Assembly (NCBI RefSeq): GCF_009469605.1
Contig: NZ_SSXU01000015.1
Coordinates: 41,339-105,338 of the forward strand
Source: Zoogloea sp. 1C4
GTDB taxonomy: Bacteria > Pseudomonadota > Gammaproteobacteria > Burkholderiales > Rhodocyclaceae
Direction of reading: 5' to 3'
Length of the DNA stretch: 64,000 bases
In this document: one piece after another, positions 18,534-29,641 of the stretch
Layout: the number at the start of each line of letters is the position of its first letter
Numbering within the stretch: the first letter of the stretch is position 1
Program-made: the position numbers and the translations under genes
The notes under the pieces: model-generated
Told to the model about the DNA's origin: nothing
The model's input: only the letters and a program-made list of their open reading frames with translations
Databases searched by the model: none

Positions 18534-19592
18534 TCAGTCCAGCACCTCCAGCCCCCGGGTGGCCCAGTTGAGCACGGCCGAGTGCACCGTCATCCGGGGC
18601 GCCAGATCGGGCAGATCGCGGCGGATCACCTCGGCGGCAAAGTGGGCCATGAAGCGCGCCTTGAGCTCGGCCCGGGCCCGGTCCGAGCCGATGTCCTGAT
18701 AGGGGGAGGACGCCAGCAGCAAAAAACCGTCGTCCGGAATGCGCCCCTTGTGCATGTTGGACGCAATGATCGCGCCGGCCTTGCGGATGGGGTCGGCGAG
18801 ATCGGGGCTGTAGGGGCCGATGATCAGCGCCAGGTTGGGGGCATGCAGGAAGTCGAAGCCGCGCCCCACGCAGATCATCCACTCCCGGTGTTCGATGTCG
18901 AGCTGTCGGTCAAGCTTGCGCACCTCGGCCACGTGGGCGACATTCCCCGCCACCAGCCGGGCCAGATCGGCCAGCATCGCACCCGGCATGTCCGGAAACA
19001 GGGGCTGCAGGCGCGCCCGCAGGCTGGCCTCGGTTTCGTCGGCCCCCAGGGTGGACACATCCAGGGTTGCCCCCCCGGCCCCGTGCAGCACCAGCGCGTC
19101 CTCGTCGGTTTCGAAACCGCAGACCAGGGGATAAACCGTGGCATGCCCCCGCCCGAACACGTGCTCCACCTGGCCCTTGACGCCGAACACGTGGGCGATG
19201 GCCTGGTCCGTGTGATAGTTGAAGCCGGCGCAGCAGCGGTGGGGCTCGCCCCGGGAGAAGTGGTAGGTGATGAACATCAGCACCCGCTGACCACTGCGCA
19301 CCCGGTCGTGGACGTAATGCTCGATCACCTCGCCCAGGTGCGGCCACCCCAGATCAAAGAAGCCTCCCAGGTTGCGGAAGGGCTGGATGATGCCGGGCGG
19401 GGTGTTGGTGGCGATGGGAATGTTGATGCGTCCGTCCATGCACTTGAGCACGGCGATGGCGGTGGGATGCCGCGCCCGATGGCGCTCCCGGGCCATGCTG
19501 GCCTCCGGGTCACAGTAAGCCGCCGAGTACCGGCGTGCCACGTCGTAGAGCCAGTCGATGCGTTCGCCGATGGGCTTCCGGTGGATGCTCAT
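18534..19592 (-). CDS. Beta-class carbonic-anhydrase-like protein (CsoSCA-related?)
   Basis: A 352-residue protein with the zinc-site pattern of beta carbonic anhydrases: CMDGR at 51-55 (Cys51 ligand, Asp53/Arg55 dyad) and H118-x-x-C121 in EPHRCCAGF. The rest does not resemble the short beta enzymes. I recall related proteins annotated as carboxysome-shell carbonic-anhydrase-domain proteins in bacteria without carboxysomes, and no carboxysome gene is seen here. The likely reaction is CO2/bicarbonate exchange, which would fit the nearby bicarbonate-consuming ppc. A GGGAG ribosome site precedes ATG 19592. Substrate and class remain inferred. Confidence 0.6.
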   Translation of the reverse strand: MSIHRKPIGERIDWLYDVARRYSAAYCDPEASMARERHRARHPTAIAVLKCMDGRINIPIATNTPPGIIQPFRNLGGFFDLGWPHLGEVIEHYVHDRVRSGQRVLMFITYHFSRGEPHRCCAGFNYHTDQAIAHVFGVKGQVEHVFGRGHATVYPLVCGFETDEDALVLHGAGGATLDVSTLGADETEASLRARLQPLFPDMPGAMLADLARLVAGNVAHVAEVRKLDRQLDIEHREWMICVGRGFDFLHAPNLALIIGPYSPDLADPIRKAGAIIASNMHKGRIPDDGFLLLASSPYQDIGSDRARAELKARFMAHFAAEVIRRDLPDLAPRMTVHSAVLNWATRGLEVLD

Positions 19593-19627
19593 GATGTCTC
19601 CCGCCTTGTTTTCTTGTAACGGGGAAG

Positions 19628-19762
19628 GTGCATCACCCCCGCCGCCAGGTCAACGGCACGCAGCTCACCTTCAGCAGCGCCATGCCCGAGCCGGCCACCG
19701 CGGCCCTCGCCGCCCTCGGTCTGGCCGGCCTGGGCGCACTCCGCCACCGCCGCGCCCGAGCG
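19628..19762 (+). pseudogene. Stranded C-terminus of a PEP-CTERM protein gene
   Basis: This short frame reads VNGTQLTFSSAMPEPATAAL and continues through a hydrophobic stretch to RHRRARA. That is a complete PEP-CTERM sorting signal: Pro-Glu-Pro, membrane helix, basic end. Nothing upstream encodes the rest of such a protein, because the divergent carbonic-anhydrase-like gene starts 35 bases away. No stop codon follows the basic cluster; the frame runs on to 19903 through the terminator. I read it as the leftover 3' end of a deleted exported protein gene. Confidence 0.65.
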
Positions 19763-19783
19763 ATCCGCAAGACCACAAAACAG

Positions 19784-19815
19784 AACGGCCAGGCGCGCAA
19801 GCCTGGCCGTTTTGC
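19784..19815. terminator. Bidirectional terminator
   Basis: An 11-bp perfect stem AACGGCCAGGC / GCCTGGCCGTT with a 6-base loop. T-rich tracts follow on both strands. It serves the ATP-grasp gene on the minus strand and once ended the PEP-CTERM remnant on the plus strand. Confidence 0.75.
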
Positions 19816-19836
19816 TTTGATCTGTCGCGGTGCCGC

Positions 19837-21069
19837 TCAGACGCCGATGGCGTTCCTCACGTCGCGGATGAAGGGCTTCACGTCCTTCAGGCTCCACACG
19901 TAGTAGCACACTGACGGGCGCAGGAAGTCGCCCACGAAGCGCAGCACCTCGCGCACCGGACGCACCTGGAAGGTCCGATCGCGGATCTGCCCCGGCTGCA
20001 GCAGGATGCGCCGCAACCGCTTGATCTCGGTGGCCACCATCCGGCAGCGCAGGTTTTCGCGCAGAGCCGGCAGGCTGGGCATCACGCCCTGCCCCTGCAG
20101 GCTGTAGGCCAGCAGGCCGAAGCCGGCGCCGCTGTACATGGCGAGGGGGAAGCTGCCCCAGAAGCGGCCGTTCACCTCCATCAGCACCGCGCGGCCCGAG
20201 GCCGGGTCGTAACGGTACTCGACCATCGCCACGCCCTCCCAGCCGATCGACTGGAGCAGGCGGATGGACTTCTCCTGCAGATCCGTGAACTGATCCAGCG
20301 GCACCCCATCGCACACGCTGGAGAACCCGCCCTCGGGCGGCCACTCGGCCACCCGCAGGTGCTGGAAGCGCCGCACGGCCTTGCCTTCGTGCATGAAGAA
20401 GAACTGACCAAGACCCACGCCGGGGCAGTACTCCTGCACCAGCGGCCACATTTCCACCGGCCGGTAGCGCTCGGCAGCGCGCAGGAACTCGTCGGCGGTA
20501 TAGACATATTCGGCCTTCACCAGCTCGATGCCCGCCGCGTGAAGCGCCAGCGCCACGCCGTTGGGGTCGGACCACTTGAGCACCGCAGGAAAAGGGAAGC
20601 TCGCCGCCACCCGCTCCACATCGGTCCAGGTGGCCGGGCTGGCGCTCTTCGGCACGTCGATGCCCACCGCCGCGGCGGCTTCGAGGGTGCGCCCCTTGTC
20701 GAGCACGATGGCGAAGGCGTCCTTCGAGGGCAGCAGCGGGGTGATCACGCCGAGCCTGTCGCGGTTCTCGATCAGCCAGGTGGTATTGGCTTCGGAGACG
20801 GTCAGCAGATAGCCGGCGCCGTGGCGCTCGCCGCTGGCGCGCAGCTCGGCCAGACCCGCATCGGTGCGCGGCTTTTTCAGGATCTCGCCGTGGGCGAGGT
20901 AGCGCGACTGCAGGCCGATGGCCTTGTCGCCCGTGGCGATGCCGATCACCGGCACGCCGGCCTCGCCCAGTTCACGGACGAGGCTCAGGCCAATCTGCGT
21001 CTCGATGCCCAGCACGTAGCACGGCGGGCGGACTTGCTTGTCGGTCATTCGGGATACTCGTTGAAACAT
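19837..21069 (-). CDS. ATP-grasp carboligase-like protein (COG3919 type)
   Basis: A 410-residue predicted carboxylate-amine/thiol ligase. The N-terminal Rossmann-like part is CYVLGIETQIGLSLVRELGE. The ATP-grasp core includes FPAVLKWSDPNGVAL, the hinge MWPLVQEYCPG and the metal-binding end VLMEVNGRFWGSFPLA. The substrate is unknown. Relatives occur in exopolysaccharide and cell-wall modification loci. A second start at 21048 (MTDKQVRPP) would drop seven residues and cannot be excluded. Last gene of the 26-to-19.8 kb unit, 15 bases behind the GT-C gene. Confidence 0.8.
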   Translation of the reverse strand: MFQRVSRMTDKQVRPPCYVLGIETQIGLSLVRELGEAGVPVIGIATGDKAIGLQSRYLAHGEILKKPRTDAGLAELRASGERHGAGYLLTVSEANTTWLIENRDRLGVITPLLPSKDAFAIVLDKGRTLEAAAAVGIDVPKSASPATWTDVERVAASFPFPAVLKWSDPNGVALALHAAGIELVKAEYVYTADEFLRAAERYRPVEMWPLVQEYCPGVGLGQFFFMHEGKAVRRFQHLRVAEWPPEGGFSSVCDGVPLDQFTDLQEKSIRLLQSIGWEGVAMVEYRYDPASGRAVLMEVNGRFWGSFPLAMYSGAGFGLLAYSLQGQGVMPSLPALRENLRCRMVATEIKRLRRILLQPGQIRDRTFQVRPVREVLRFVGDFLRPSVCYYVWSLKDVKPFIRDVRNAIGV

Positions 21070-21084
21070 GCGCCCAGATCGGGC

Positions 21085-22878
21085 TCAGCGCCGCACTCTG
21101 CCAGCAACGGCCAGGGCGATCAACACACCGAACGATGCCATCGAAATCCAGCGGGCCCGCTCGAAAAGCGGCGTTTCGGTCCAGATCAGGCGCACTTCGT
21201 GGGGGCCGGGGGCAAGATCCACCTGCATCAGCCCGTTTTTGGCATCAAACTGCGTCGGAACCGGCTGCCCGTCCCGCTCCAGCGCCCACATCGGGAAGTA
21301 AAACACGGGCAGATGCACGGTAGTGTCCGCCAGCGCCTCGATTTTCCATGTGACGGTGTTGGCCACGTGGTGCGCGGGGCCGCAGCGGGCGCCATCGTTT
21401 TGACATTCCTTTTCAAAACCGGCCACGGCGTAGTCCACCCAGGCCGGTGGCGCAAAACGCGTGAGGTATTCCGAGGTGCCCCGGAAGGCCCCGGCACTGA
21501 AAGGCAGCGCCTCACAGGCCGCAGGCTCGAGATCGCAACGGAAACCGCCATTCGGCGTGCGCTTCCACTGGGCCAGGTGGGCAAAGGTGTACTCGTCCTT
21601 GACTACCGTGGACGGCAACGGGCCACCGTCGAGATAGGTGGCCTTGGCGGCGATCAACAGGCCCAGAACACCAATAGCCAGCACCGACCGCACCAGGCCG
21701 GCGGCCCAGCCCTGTCGCCCGACCTTGCCGGCAACCTGGGCGGCCACCACGCCGATGACGATCACCATCACATAGCCCACCGACAGGAAACGGTAGGGCA
21801 GCTGGATGCGCAGCAGCGGCCATTCGAAGGTCCACAGGGGATACGACAGCTCCGACGCAAAGAACACCGACACCGCCAGCACCATGAACAGCCGGATCAG
21901 CAGCGGATTGGCCCCCTGCCCGGCACCCGCCCGCAGGCGGAACAGGAACCAGCCCTCGACGATCACCAGCGCCAGCACCGGCACCGCCAGCGGCCACTGG
22001 AACGAGAACCACTGAACCCCGTTGATCAGCGCCGAGAACGTCGGCCACGCAAAGGCCTGCAGGATGTGCGGGCCCGTCCAGCCCTCAACATTGATCAGCG
22101 AGGTCGAACCCAGCGCCGGCAGCAGGTAGAAGGCGCCCAGCCCGAGCCCGATGGCCACCGTGCCGGCCCACGCCAGCAGCCGCCGCACGAGGCCGGCAAA
22201 GCTCACCCCGCCCCACGCCGTGGGCGCGACGAACACCGCCGCCGAGTAGGAGATCAGCATCACCAGGGTGCTCATGGTGTGGCCCACCACCGCGATGCCC
22301 AAGGCCGCCGCGGCCCACAGGTTGATCCGCTCGAACGAGGCCTTGGGGCGGAACATCGACCACAGCAGCATGCCGTGGGCCGCGTAGCCCACCGACGCCC
22401 ACGCGAAGCCCTGGAACTTGTAGTGCAGCATCACCAGAAAGGGGTTGGCGGAGGCAGCAAACGCCGCCACCAGCGCCAGCCGGTTCGAGGTGTAGTGGCG
22501 GCAGGTGAGGTAGATGAAATAGCCGAACACCGCATTGCTCAACACTTCCACCACATGCATGGCGTTCCAGGTGCCGAGGCCCGTCAGGGTGATCAGCGCG
22601 GTGAGCAGGTAATACAGCGGCGAATAGAACACGAAGATCGGCTCGCCCAGCCCGTAGCGGGCGAAGAAGGTCCATCGCGGATACAGCCAGCCTTCGGCAA
22701 AGCGCTGGGCGTACTCCTTGGCCCAGTGGTAGTGCAGGTAGAAATCGAAGTTCGGGTCGCCGGTGTGCGACCCGAAATGGGGGAAATGCAGCACCAGCGC
22801 CAGCGCGAGGAGCAGCCCGAAGGCGATCACGCCCTGCCGGAGGCTCATCGGCGCCGGGGCCGAAGGGGAGTAGATCAT
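21085..22878 (-). CDS. Polytopic membrane glycosyltransferase-like protein (GT-C fold)
   Basis: A 597-residue integral membrane protein with about 11-13 hydrophobic segments, the first at 17-33, and a periplasmic C-terminal domain (about 430-575) before a final helix. An acidic first loop, SHTGDPNFDFYLHYHWAKEY, resembles the Asp-containing catalytic loop of GT-C enzymes that use polyprenyl-phosphate sugars. It overlaps the GT2 gene by 4 bases, and GtrA precedes that, so this is the GtrC-like position of a three-component glycosylation system. The acceptor is unknown. Confidence 0.7.
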   Translation of the reverse strand: MIYSPSAPAPMSLRQGVIAFGLLLALALVLHFPHFGSHTGDPNFDFYLHYHWAKEYAQRFAEGWLYPRWTFFARYGLGEPIFVFYSPLYYLLTALITLTGLGTWNAMHVVEVLSNAVFGYFIYLTCRHYTSNRLALVAAFAASANPFLVMLHYKFQGFAWASVGYAAHGMLLWSMFRPKASFERINLWAAAALGIAVVGHTMSTLVMLISYSAAVFVAPTAWGGVSFAGLVRRLLAWAGTVAIGLGLGAFYLLPALGSTSLINVEGWTGPHILQAFAWPTFSALINGVQWFSFQWPLAVPVLALVIVEGWFLFRLRAGAGQGANPLLIRLFMVLAVSVFFASELSYPLWTFEWPLLRIQLPYRFLSVGYVMVIVIGVVAAQVAGKVGRQGWAAGLVRSVLAIGVLGLLIAAKATYLDGGPLPSTVVKDEYTFAHLAQWKRTPNGGFRCDLEPAACEALPFSAGAFRGTSEYLTRFAPPAWVDYAVAGFEKECQNDGARCGPAHHVANTVTWKIEALADTTVHLPVFYFPMWALERDGQPVPTQFDAKNGLMQVDLAPGPHEVRLIWTETPLFERARWISMASFGVLIALAVAGRVRR

Positions 22879-23885
22879 TCACCATCTCCAAAATCGCGGC
22901 CGCCGGCGATCACCAGCGGCGGACGCTCGCTGCCGCCGCCGTGGGGCGGGTGGAGTCGCGGGCGGCGGATGATGAACATCGGCCGCTGCTTCTGTTCGTC
23001 GTACATGCGCGCCAGGTAGATGGAAATCACCCCCAGCGCGGTCAGGATCATGCCGCCCAGCATCACCTGCACGGCGATCACGGTGGTGAAGCCGATCGCC
23101 GCGGTGCCGGAGAAGTAGCGGTAAAGCGTCTGGATGAGCAGCAGCGTGCCGAGGCCCACGGTGGCAAAGCCCACGTAGGCCACCGCCACCAACGGCAGCG
23201 ACGAGAAGGCCAGCAGGTTGCCGAGGGAATAGCGGATCAACCCGCCCAGCGACCACTTGGTGCTGCCGATCTCGCGCTCCTGCACGTCGAACTCGACATC
23301 GGCGACCCGGTAGCCGACCCACGTGACCATGCCGCGGAAGAACCGGTTACGCTCGGGAAACTGCAGCAAGGTGTTGACCACCTGCCGGTCGAGCAGCTTG
23401 AAATCGCTCGCCCCCGCCATGTCGCCCCCCACCGCGTGGCTCATCAGCCCGTTGAAGATCGCCGCAAACTTGCGGTAGAGCGCCGGCTCGTGGCTGCGCC
23501 GCCGCTTGCGGCCATTCACCACGTCGAAGCCTTCGCGCCACTTGGCGAGCATCTCGGGCAGGGCTTCGGGCGGATGCTGGAGGTCGGCGTCCATGAACAC
23601 CACGCATTCACCGGTGGCCACCGCGAGGCCGGCGGCCAGGGCGGCCTCCTTGCCGAAGTTGCGCGAGAAATTGACCGGCACCACATCCGGACGATGCCTG
23701 GCGATGTCGGCCAGCACCCGCTCGGTGGCATCCCGCGAGCCGTCGTTGACGATGACCAGTTCGGCGCGGACGTTCAGCGGCGCGAGCACCCGGTCGAGCA
23801 CCTCGACGAAACGGCACAGTCCGTCCGCCTCATTGAAGGCGGGCACGACCACCGACACATCGACCCTGTCCGCACCGAGCTTCAT
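22875..23885 (-). CDS. GT2 polyprenyl-phosphate glycosyltransferase (GtrB/ArnC type)
   Basis: A 336-residue protein. A GT-A domain with VSVVVPAFNEADGL at the N-terminus and the metal-binding VVFMDADLQHPPEALP is followed by QEREIGSTKWSLGGLIRYS. Two C-terminal membrane segments (about 236-262 and 272-297) complete the GtrB/DPM1-like layout. Such enzymes move a sugar from a nucleotide donor to undecaprenyl phosphate on the cytoplasmic face. Four-base overlaps join it to both neighbours. Confidence 0.88.
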   Translation of the reverse strand: MKLGADRVDVSVVVPAFNEADGLCRFVEVLDRVLAPLNVRAELVIVNDGSRDATERVLADIARHRPDVVPVNFSRNFGKEAALAAGLAVATGECVVFMDADLQHPPEALPEMLAKWREGFDVVNGRKRRRSHEPALYRKFAAIFNGLMSHAVGGDMAGASDFKLLDRQVVNTLLQFPERNRFFRGMVTWVGYRVADVEFDVQEREIGSTKWSLGGLIRYSLGNLLAFSSLPLVAVAYVGFATVGLGTLLLIQTLYRYFSGTAAIGFTTVIAVQVMLGGMILTALGVISIYLARMYDEQKQRPMFIIRRPRLHPPHGGGSERPPLVIAGGRDFGDGE

Positions 23886-24289
23886 CGGAACACCTTACTG
23901 AGGCAGAAGTAATTGAAGGCCACCATGACCACCTCGGTGCCGAGCTTGGCCACCAAAAGGTTGTCGATCAGCGCGAGCAGCCCCACCAGCACCAGCGGCG
24001 AGATGGAGATCGTCACCACCGTCACGAGACCGTATAGCAGCGCCTGACGCAGAGGGACTGCCGCGCCACGCCCCCCATTGCCGAACGAAAAATACTTGTG
24101 CCCGAAAAATCCGGCTACCGCGCCGGCCGTCCGCGCAGCCAGCTGAGAGTACGCCGGCGCCACCATGAAGACCCTGGCCAGCACGAAGAACACACACATG
24201 TCGAGCACCAGCAACCCGACGCCGGTCAGCGCGTAGCGGGCTACGGTGGCCCGCCGCCGGTCACGCAGCAGCGGCGCAGGCCCGGTCAC
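23882..24289 (-). CDS. GtrA family flippase-like membrane protein
   Basis: A 135-residue protein with four membrane helices and the GtrA pattern: RYALTGVGLLVLDMCVFFVL, then GAVAGFFGHKYFSFG, ending FNYFCLSKVFR. GtrA proteins are thought to flip undecaprenyl-linked sugars. The GTG at 24287-24289 was chosen because GGAG stands 6 bases upstream and it gives family length. The frame is open to a GTG at 24355 with no better ribosome site. Its end overlaps the GT2 start by 4 bases. Confidence 0.85.
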   Translation of the reverse strand: MTGPAPLLRDRRRATVARYALTGVGLLVLDMCVFFVLARVFMVAPAYSQLAARTAGAVAGFFGHKYFSFGNGGRGAAVPLRQALLYGLVTVVTISISPLVLVGLLALIDNLLVAKLGTEVVMVAFNYFCLSKVFR

Positions 24290-24430
24290 AAAGGGCTCCG
24301 CGCAGATGGAGTCCGCGCCGGACGTTGGCGAAAGGCTGGTTTCATGGCACACCACGGGCTGGATTCAACAGATCGCCCGTTCCGCTCGGCCAGGCGCTCA
24401 GGCGCGGGCTGGGCGGTCAGGTGACCGGCC

Positions 24431-25402
24431 TCAGCCAATAAAACGCCGCGCGGCCTGCTCGCCAAGACGCCACAGCGTTGCCGGCAGGCCAACGGAAGGC
24501 AACGACACCTTCTGCGGGTTGGCCTTGAATGTTGGCAGCATAGCCGTGGTCGAAACAGTAAATTCGTCACGCCGCGCCGCCAAAAGTTTGCACAATTTTT
24601 CAAACCGGCGCACGACGATACCATCCGGATTGCTTCGTCCCTGTTTCAGCATCTCGAAATTGTGGGACAGCAGCACAAAATGGCCGATGCCCAGCGCGCG
24701 GATCGATTCCAGCGCGCCTTCCAGCTCAGCCACGCTGCAGCTGCCCAGCTGAGCCGGACGCAGGCGTCCGGTGCCGTCGCGGAAGATCGTCATCGGCACG
24801 CTCTTGACCGCCCCGATGTGGCTGGGCTGGAGGAAATCCGCCTGCCCGCGCAGGTCGGGCGCGCTGTCGGCGCTCACCTCGTTGAGGCTGAAATCCAGCC
24901 CCAGCCCGCAGGCCTCGAGGGCGCGGAAGGTGTCGGCGCTGGCGGCAAAGCTGCCGGCGCGAAAGGCGATCGGGTGGCAATCGACCTGGGCCATCAGGTC
25001 GAGCCCCTTGCGGATCAGGATGGTCTGCTCTTCGAGCGTGTAATAGGCCAGATGCTGGCGCTTGCGGCTGGCGCCAGGAAACGGCAGCGGCCGCAGCTCG
25101 TCCGACCATTCCGGGTGAAGATGCAGCTGAACATCATGACCGCCCGCGCGGATCAGGTCGACGATGGTCGCCAGATGCTCGACGCCAAACCGGGCGGCAA
25201 ACAGCGGCTCGACGAAGAACACGCCTTTCAGGCCGTTACGGTCGAGGATCTCGAGGGTTTTCGGCAGCGCGTAGTCGCCGGCCGACGAGCGGCCGTACAC
25301 GTAGCGCTCGAAGCTCGCCGGAAACTTTGCGTCGAGATCCTTCCAGCCTCCACACCAGACTTCGATGTCGAAGGTCAGGTAGACCTTTACCGGGTCAGGC
25401 AT
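24431..25402 (-). CDS. Polysaccharide deacetylase family protein (NodB-like)
   Basis: A 323-residue protein with the NodB-homology start VYLTFDIEVWCGG (catalytic/metal Asp) and a metal-binding His pair in HDVQLHLHPEWSDEL. The mid-domain Arg motif is AFRAGSFAASADTF and the late motif is FVLLSHNFEML. It has no signal peptide, so it probably acts on a cytoplasmic or lipid-linked glycan intermediate. The start lies within the end of the LMW-PTP-like gene (16-base overlap). Confidence 0.85.
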   Translation of the reverse strand: MPDPVKVYLTFDIEVWCGGWKDLDAKFPASFERYVYGRSSAGDYALPKTLEILDRNGLKGVFFVEPLFAARFGVEHLATIVDLIRAGGHDVQLHLHPEWSDELRPLPFPGASRKRQHLAYYTLEEQTILIRKGLDLMAQVDCHPIAFRAGSFAASADTFRALEACGLGLDFSLNEVSADSAPDLRGQADFLQPSHIGAVKSVPMTIFRDGTGRLRPAQLGSCSVAELEGALESIRALGIGHFVLLSHNFEMLKQGRSNPDGIVVRRFEKLCKLLAARRDEFTVSTTAMLPTFKANPQKVSLPSVGLPATLWRLGEQAARRFIG

Positions 25403-25998
25403 GGGCTTTCCCCCTCGCGCAGCTCCTCGATCAGATTGGCCACGGCGGAGTGGATGATCGCGAAGCAGGTCCGGAAATACTGATCGGTGTGCAGGTGCGG
25501 ATCGTGGATGTGGATGCGGTGCGGGCGCGACCAGTGCCCCAGCAGGGCGATGGCGTCGGCGGGAATGCCGCGACGGATGAGTTCGTGGGCGTGGCGCACT
25601 TCCATCGCCAGCAGCAGGTCGCCGGGCTGGTATTTGAAGTCGGTGAAGTTTGTGGCCCGGTGGGCGGTGAGATCAAAGCCATACACCGGCGCAGCGGCAA
25701 TGGCCTTCTCGAAGGCCGGCGCACCGGTGGTGGTGGACAGCCCCAGCGACGCCACCCGGGCACCCATGCCCTCGGCCACCACGTGGCCAAAGGCGCTGCG
25801 GTTGATGTTGCCGAGGCACACGAAGACCAGCCGCTTCACCGCCTTCGGGCGAATCTGCACGAAGGGGCCGAGACGTCCGCCGAGAAACTCGAGCTCGCCC
25901 AGGACCAGCCGCACGAAGCCGCGGAAAGTCCCGAAACTCACATCGATCAGCGAGGCGAGCCGTCCGGAGAGACTCGGGCTATAGACCAGCTTTTCCAC
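25387..25998 (-). CDS. Low-molecular-weight protein-tyrosine-phosphatase-like protein
   Basis: A 203-residue protein. The phosphatase loop CLGNINRS (C61-x5-R67-S68) follows the strand KRLVFV, and a general-acid Asp-Pro pair is at 166-167 (HDPHLH). About 55 residues precede the core and may mediate a partner contact. Typical LMW-PTPs have DP(Y/F) rather than DPH. In polysaccharide loci such enzymes dephosphorylate tyrosine kinases controlling chain length, but no such kinase gene is seen here. First gene of the 26-to-19.8 kb unit. Confidence 0.75.
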   Translation of the reverse strand: MEKLVYSPSLSGRLASLIDVSFGTFRGFVRLVLGELEFLGGRLGPFVQIRPKAVKRLVFVCLGNINRSAFGHVVAEGMGARVASLGLSTTTGAPAFEKAIAAAPVYGFDLTAHRATNFTDFKYQPGDLLLAMEVRHAHELIRRGIPADAIALLGHWSRPHRIHIHDPHLHTDQYFRTCFAIIHSAVANLIEELREGESPCLTR

Positions 25999-26212
25999 TC
26001 TTTCACCACCCGTATTTAATGGACATGAGGTGTCCGCCTGCGTGAGCGTAACAACACTTCATCGACAAATGAAACCGTCACGCGCCGCGGAAGCCGGCTT
26101 ATGTTGCCTACCGCACACACGCGAGAACCCACTCGACATGGGTGGCCGGATGATACCGGCGACAGGAGAGTGCACCCCGTGCAGCCCTGGCGCTGCGACG
26201 CACAAATTTACC

Positions 26213-28387
<2,175 letters not shown>

Positions 28388-28451
28388 GGGGCGCGATTGT
28401 ACGGGAGCCCATGTTGGAACACCCGCGAAAGCGGACGTTCCCGCCCCGGAA

Positions 28452-29537
28452 TCAGGCCATCGCCACGCCGCGCCGCTCGAAAAGCCCGAGCAGCCAGCCA
28501 CGCAGCCGGTAACGCTGCGCCTCGGTCTGGCGGCTGATCAGCACCACGCTCGCCAGCATCAGGCCGGTCACCGTCAGCCAGTACCACGGCTGCGCCGGAT
28601 TACCGCCCACGACCGCGCTCCACATGAGGAACAGCGGCATGTGCAGCAGGTAGAGCGTGAAGGTGCAGGCGGCGAGCAGACGCACCGGGCGCTCCACGGC
28701 AATCAGCCAGCCGCCCGACCCGGCCAGCAGATTGCGCATGCCGGCGAAGTTCATGCACACCAGCAAGGCCAGCAGGTAGTCGCCGACAACGTAGTTGGCA
28801 AACCCCAGGTACTGGGCCCGATCCTGCCCCAGCGTGGCCTTGAGCCACTCGCAACTCCAGGCGTCGATCCCCCGGGCGTGGAACTGCCAGATGCCGATCA
28901 GGCTGAGCGCCACCAGCGCGAGGGACGGCCACTGCCCCAGCCGTCGCGGCCAGCGCCAGCGGTACAGCACGACGCCCGAGCACCAGATCGGCGCCAGCAG
29001 GATGAACTTCGGCCCCAGCCCGAGCGCCAGCAGCGCCGCCGCCACCCAGCCTTTGCGCCGGGGCAGGAAGACCACCAGCGCAAACGCGGCGTAGTACCAG
29101 AACTCCACGCAGATCGACCAGAACGGCAGGTTCGAGAAGCTCATCACCGACATCAGCCACACCTCGTTGAGCATCAGCAGGCTCAACACGACCCGCGCCA
29201 GCACCTGGCCGGACGCGCTGTGCGCGTAGATCGCCGGCTCGACGGCGCGGCCAATGGCGTCGCAGATCAAGGTGAGGAAGATCGCCGGCACGGTGACCGA
29301 GAAGATGCGGGCGATGCGACTGGCGGCGTAATCCGGCCAGTGCATCTCCTTGGTGTCGGTGACGTGGCGGATGACGAACCCCGACAACACGAAGAACACC
29401 ACCACCGCGCTGTGGCCGTAGCCACTGAAGGGAAGCTCGGTTTCGCTCAGGAAGCGCTGGTTCGAGTGGTACAGATAGACAAGAAACGCTGCAGAAACAC
29501 GTATCAGATCAAGATAGATCGAAAAGGACCGCCCCAC
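28452..29537 (-). CDS. Acyltransferase 3 family membrane protein (OafA/YrhL-like)
   Basis: A 361-residue protein with about ten membrane helices. The N-terminal catalytic region contains [20 protein letters not shown] (the R/K...H motif of acyltransferase-3) and [12 protein letters not shown]. Family members O-acylate lipopolysaccharide, exopolysaccharide or peptidoglycan sugars. There is no C-terminal SGNH domain. The upstream gap (29538-29641) is AT-rich relative to the surroundings and has a -10-like TATGAT (29552-29557, minus strand), suggesting its own promoter. Confidence 0.88.
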   Translation of the reverse strand: MGRSFSIYLDLIRVSAAFLVYLYHSNQRFLSETELPFSGYGHSAVVVFFVLSGFVIRHVTDTKEMHWPDYAASRIARIFSVTVPAIFLTLICDAIGRAVEPAIYAHSASGQVLARVVLSLLMLNEVWLMSVMSFSNLPFWSICVEFWYYAAFALVVFLPRRKGWVAAALLALGLGPKFILLAPIWCSGVVLYRWRWPRRLGQWPSLALVALSLIGIWQFHARGIDAWSCEWLKATLGQDRAQYLGFANYVVGDYLLALLVCMNFAGMRNLLAGSGGWLIAVERPVRLLAACTFTLYLLHMPLFLMWSAVVGGNPAQPWYWLTVTGLMLASVVLISRQTEAQRYRLRGWLLGLFERRGVAMA

Positions 29538-29641
29538 TCCACCGCTCCGTCATCATATGCGAACGGCGAATTTACAGTTTTTTACGTTGATGCCATCCGG
29601 TAATCAGCAGATCACCGTGACATTATTGACGACCGCACGAC

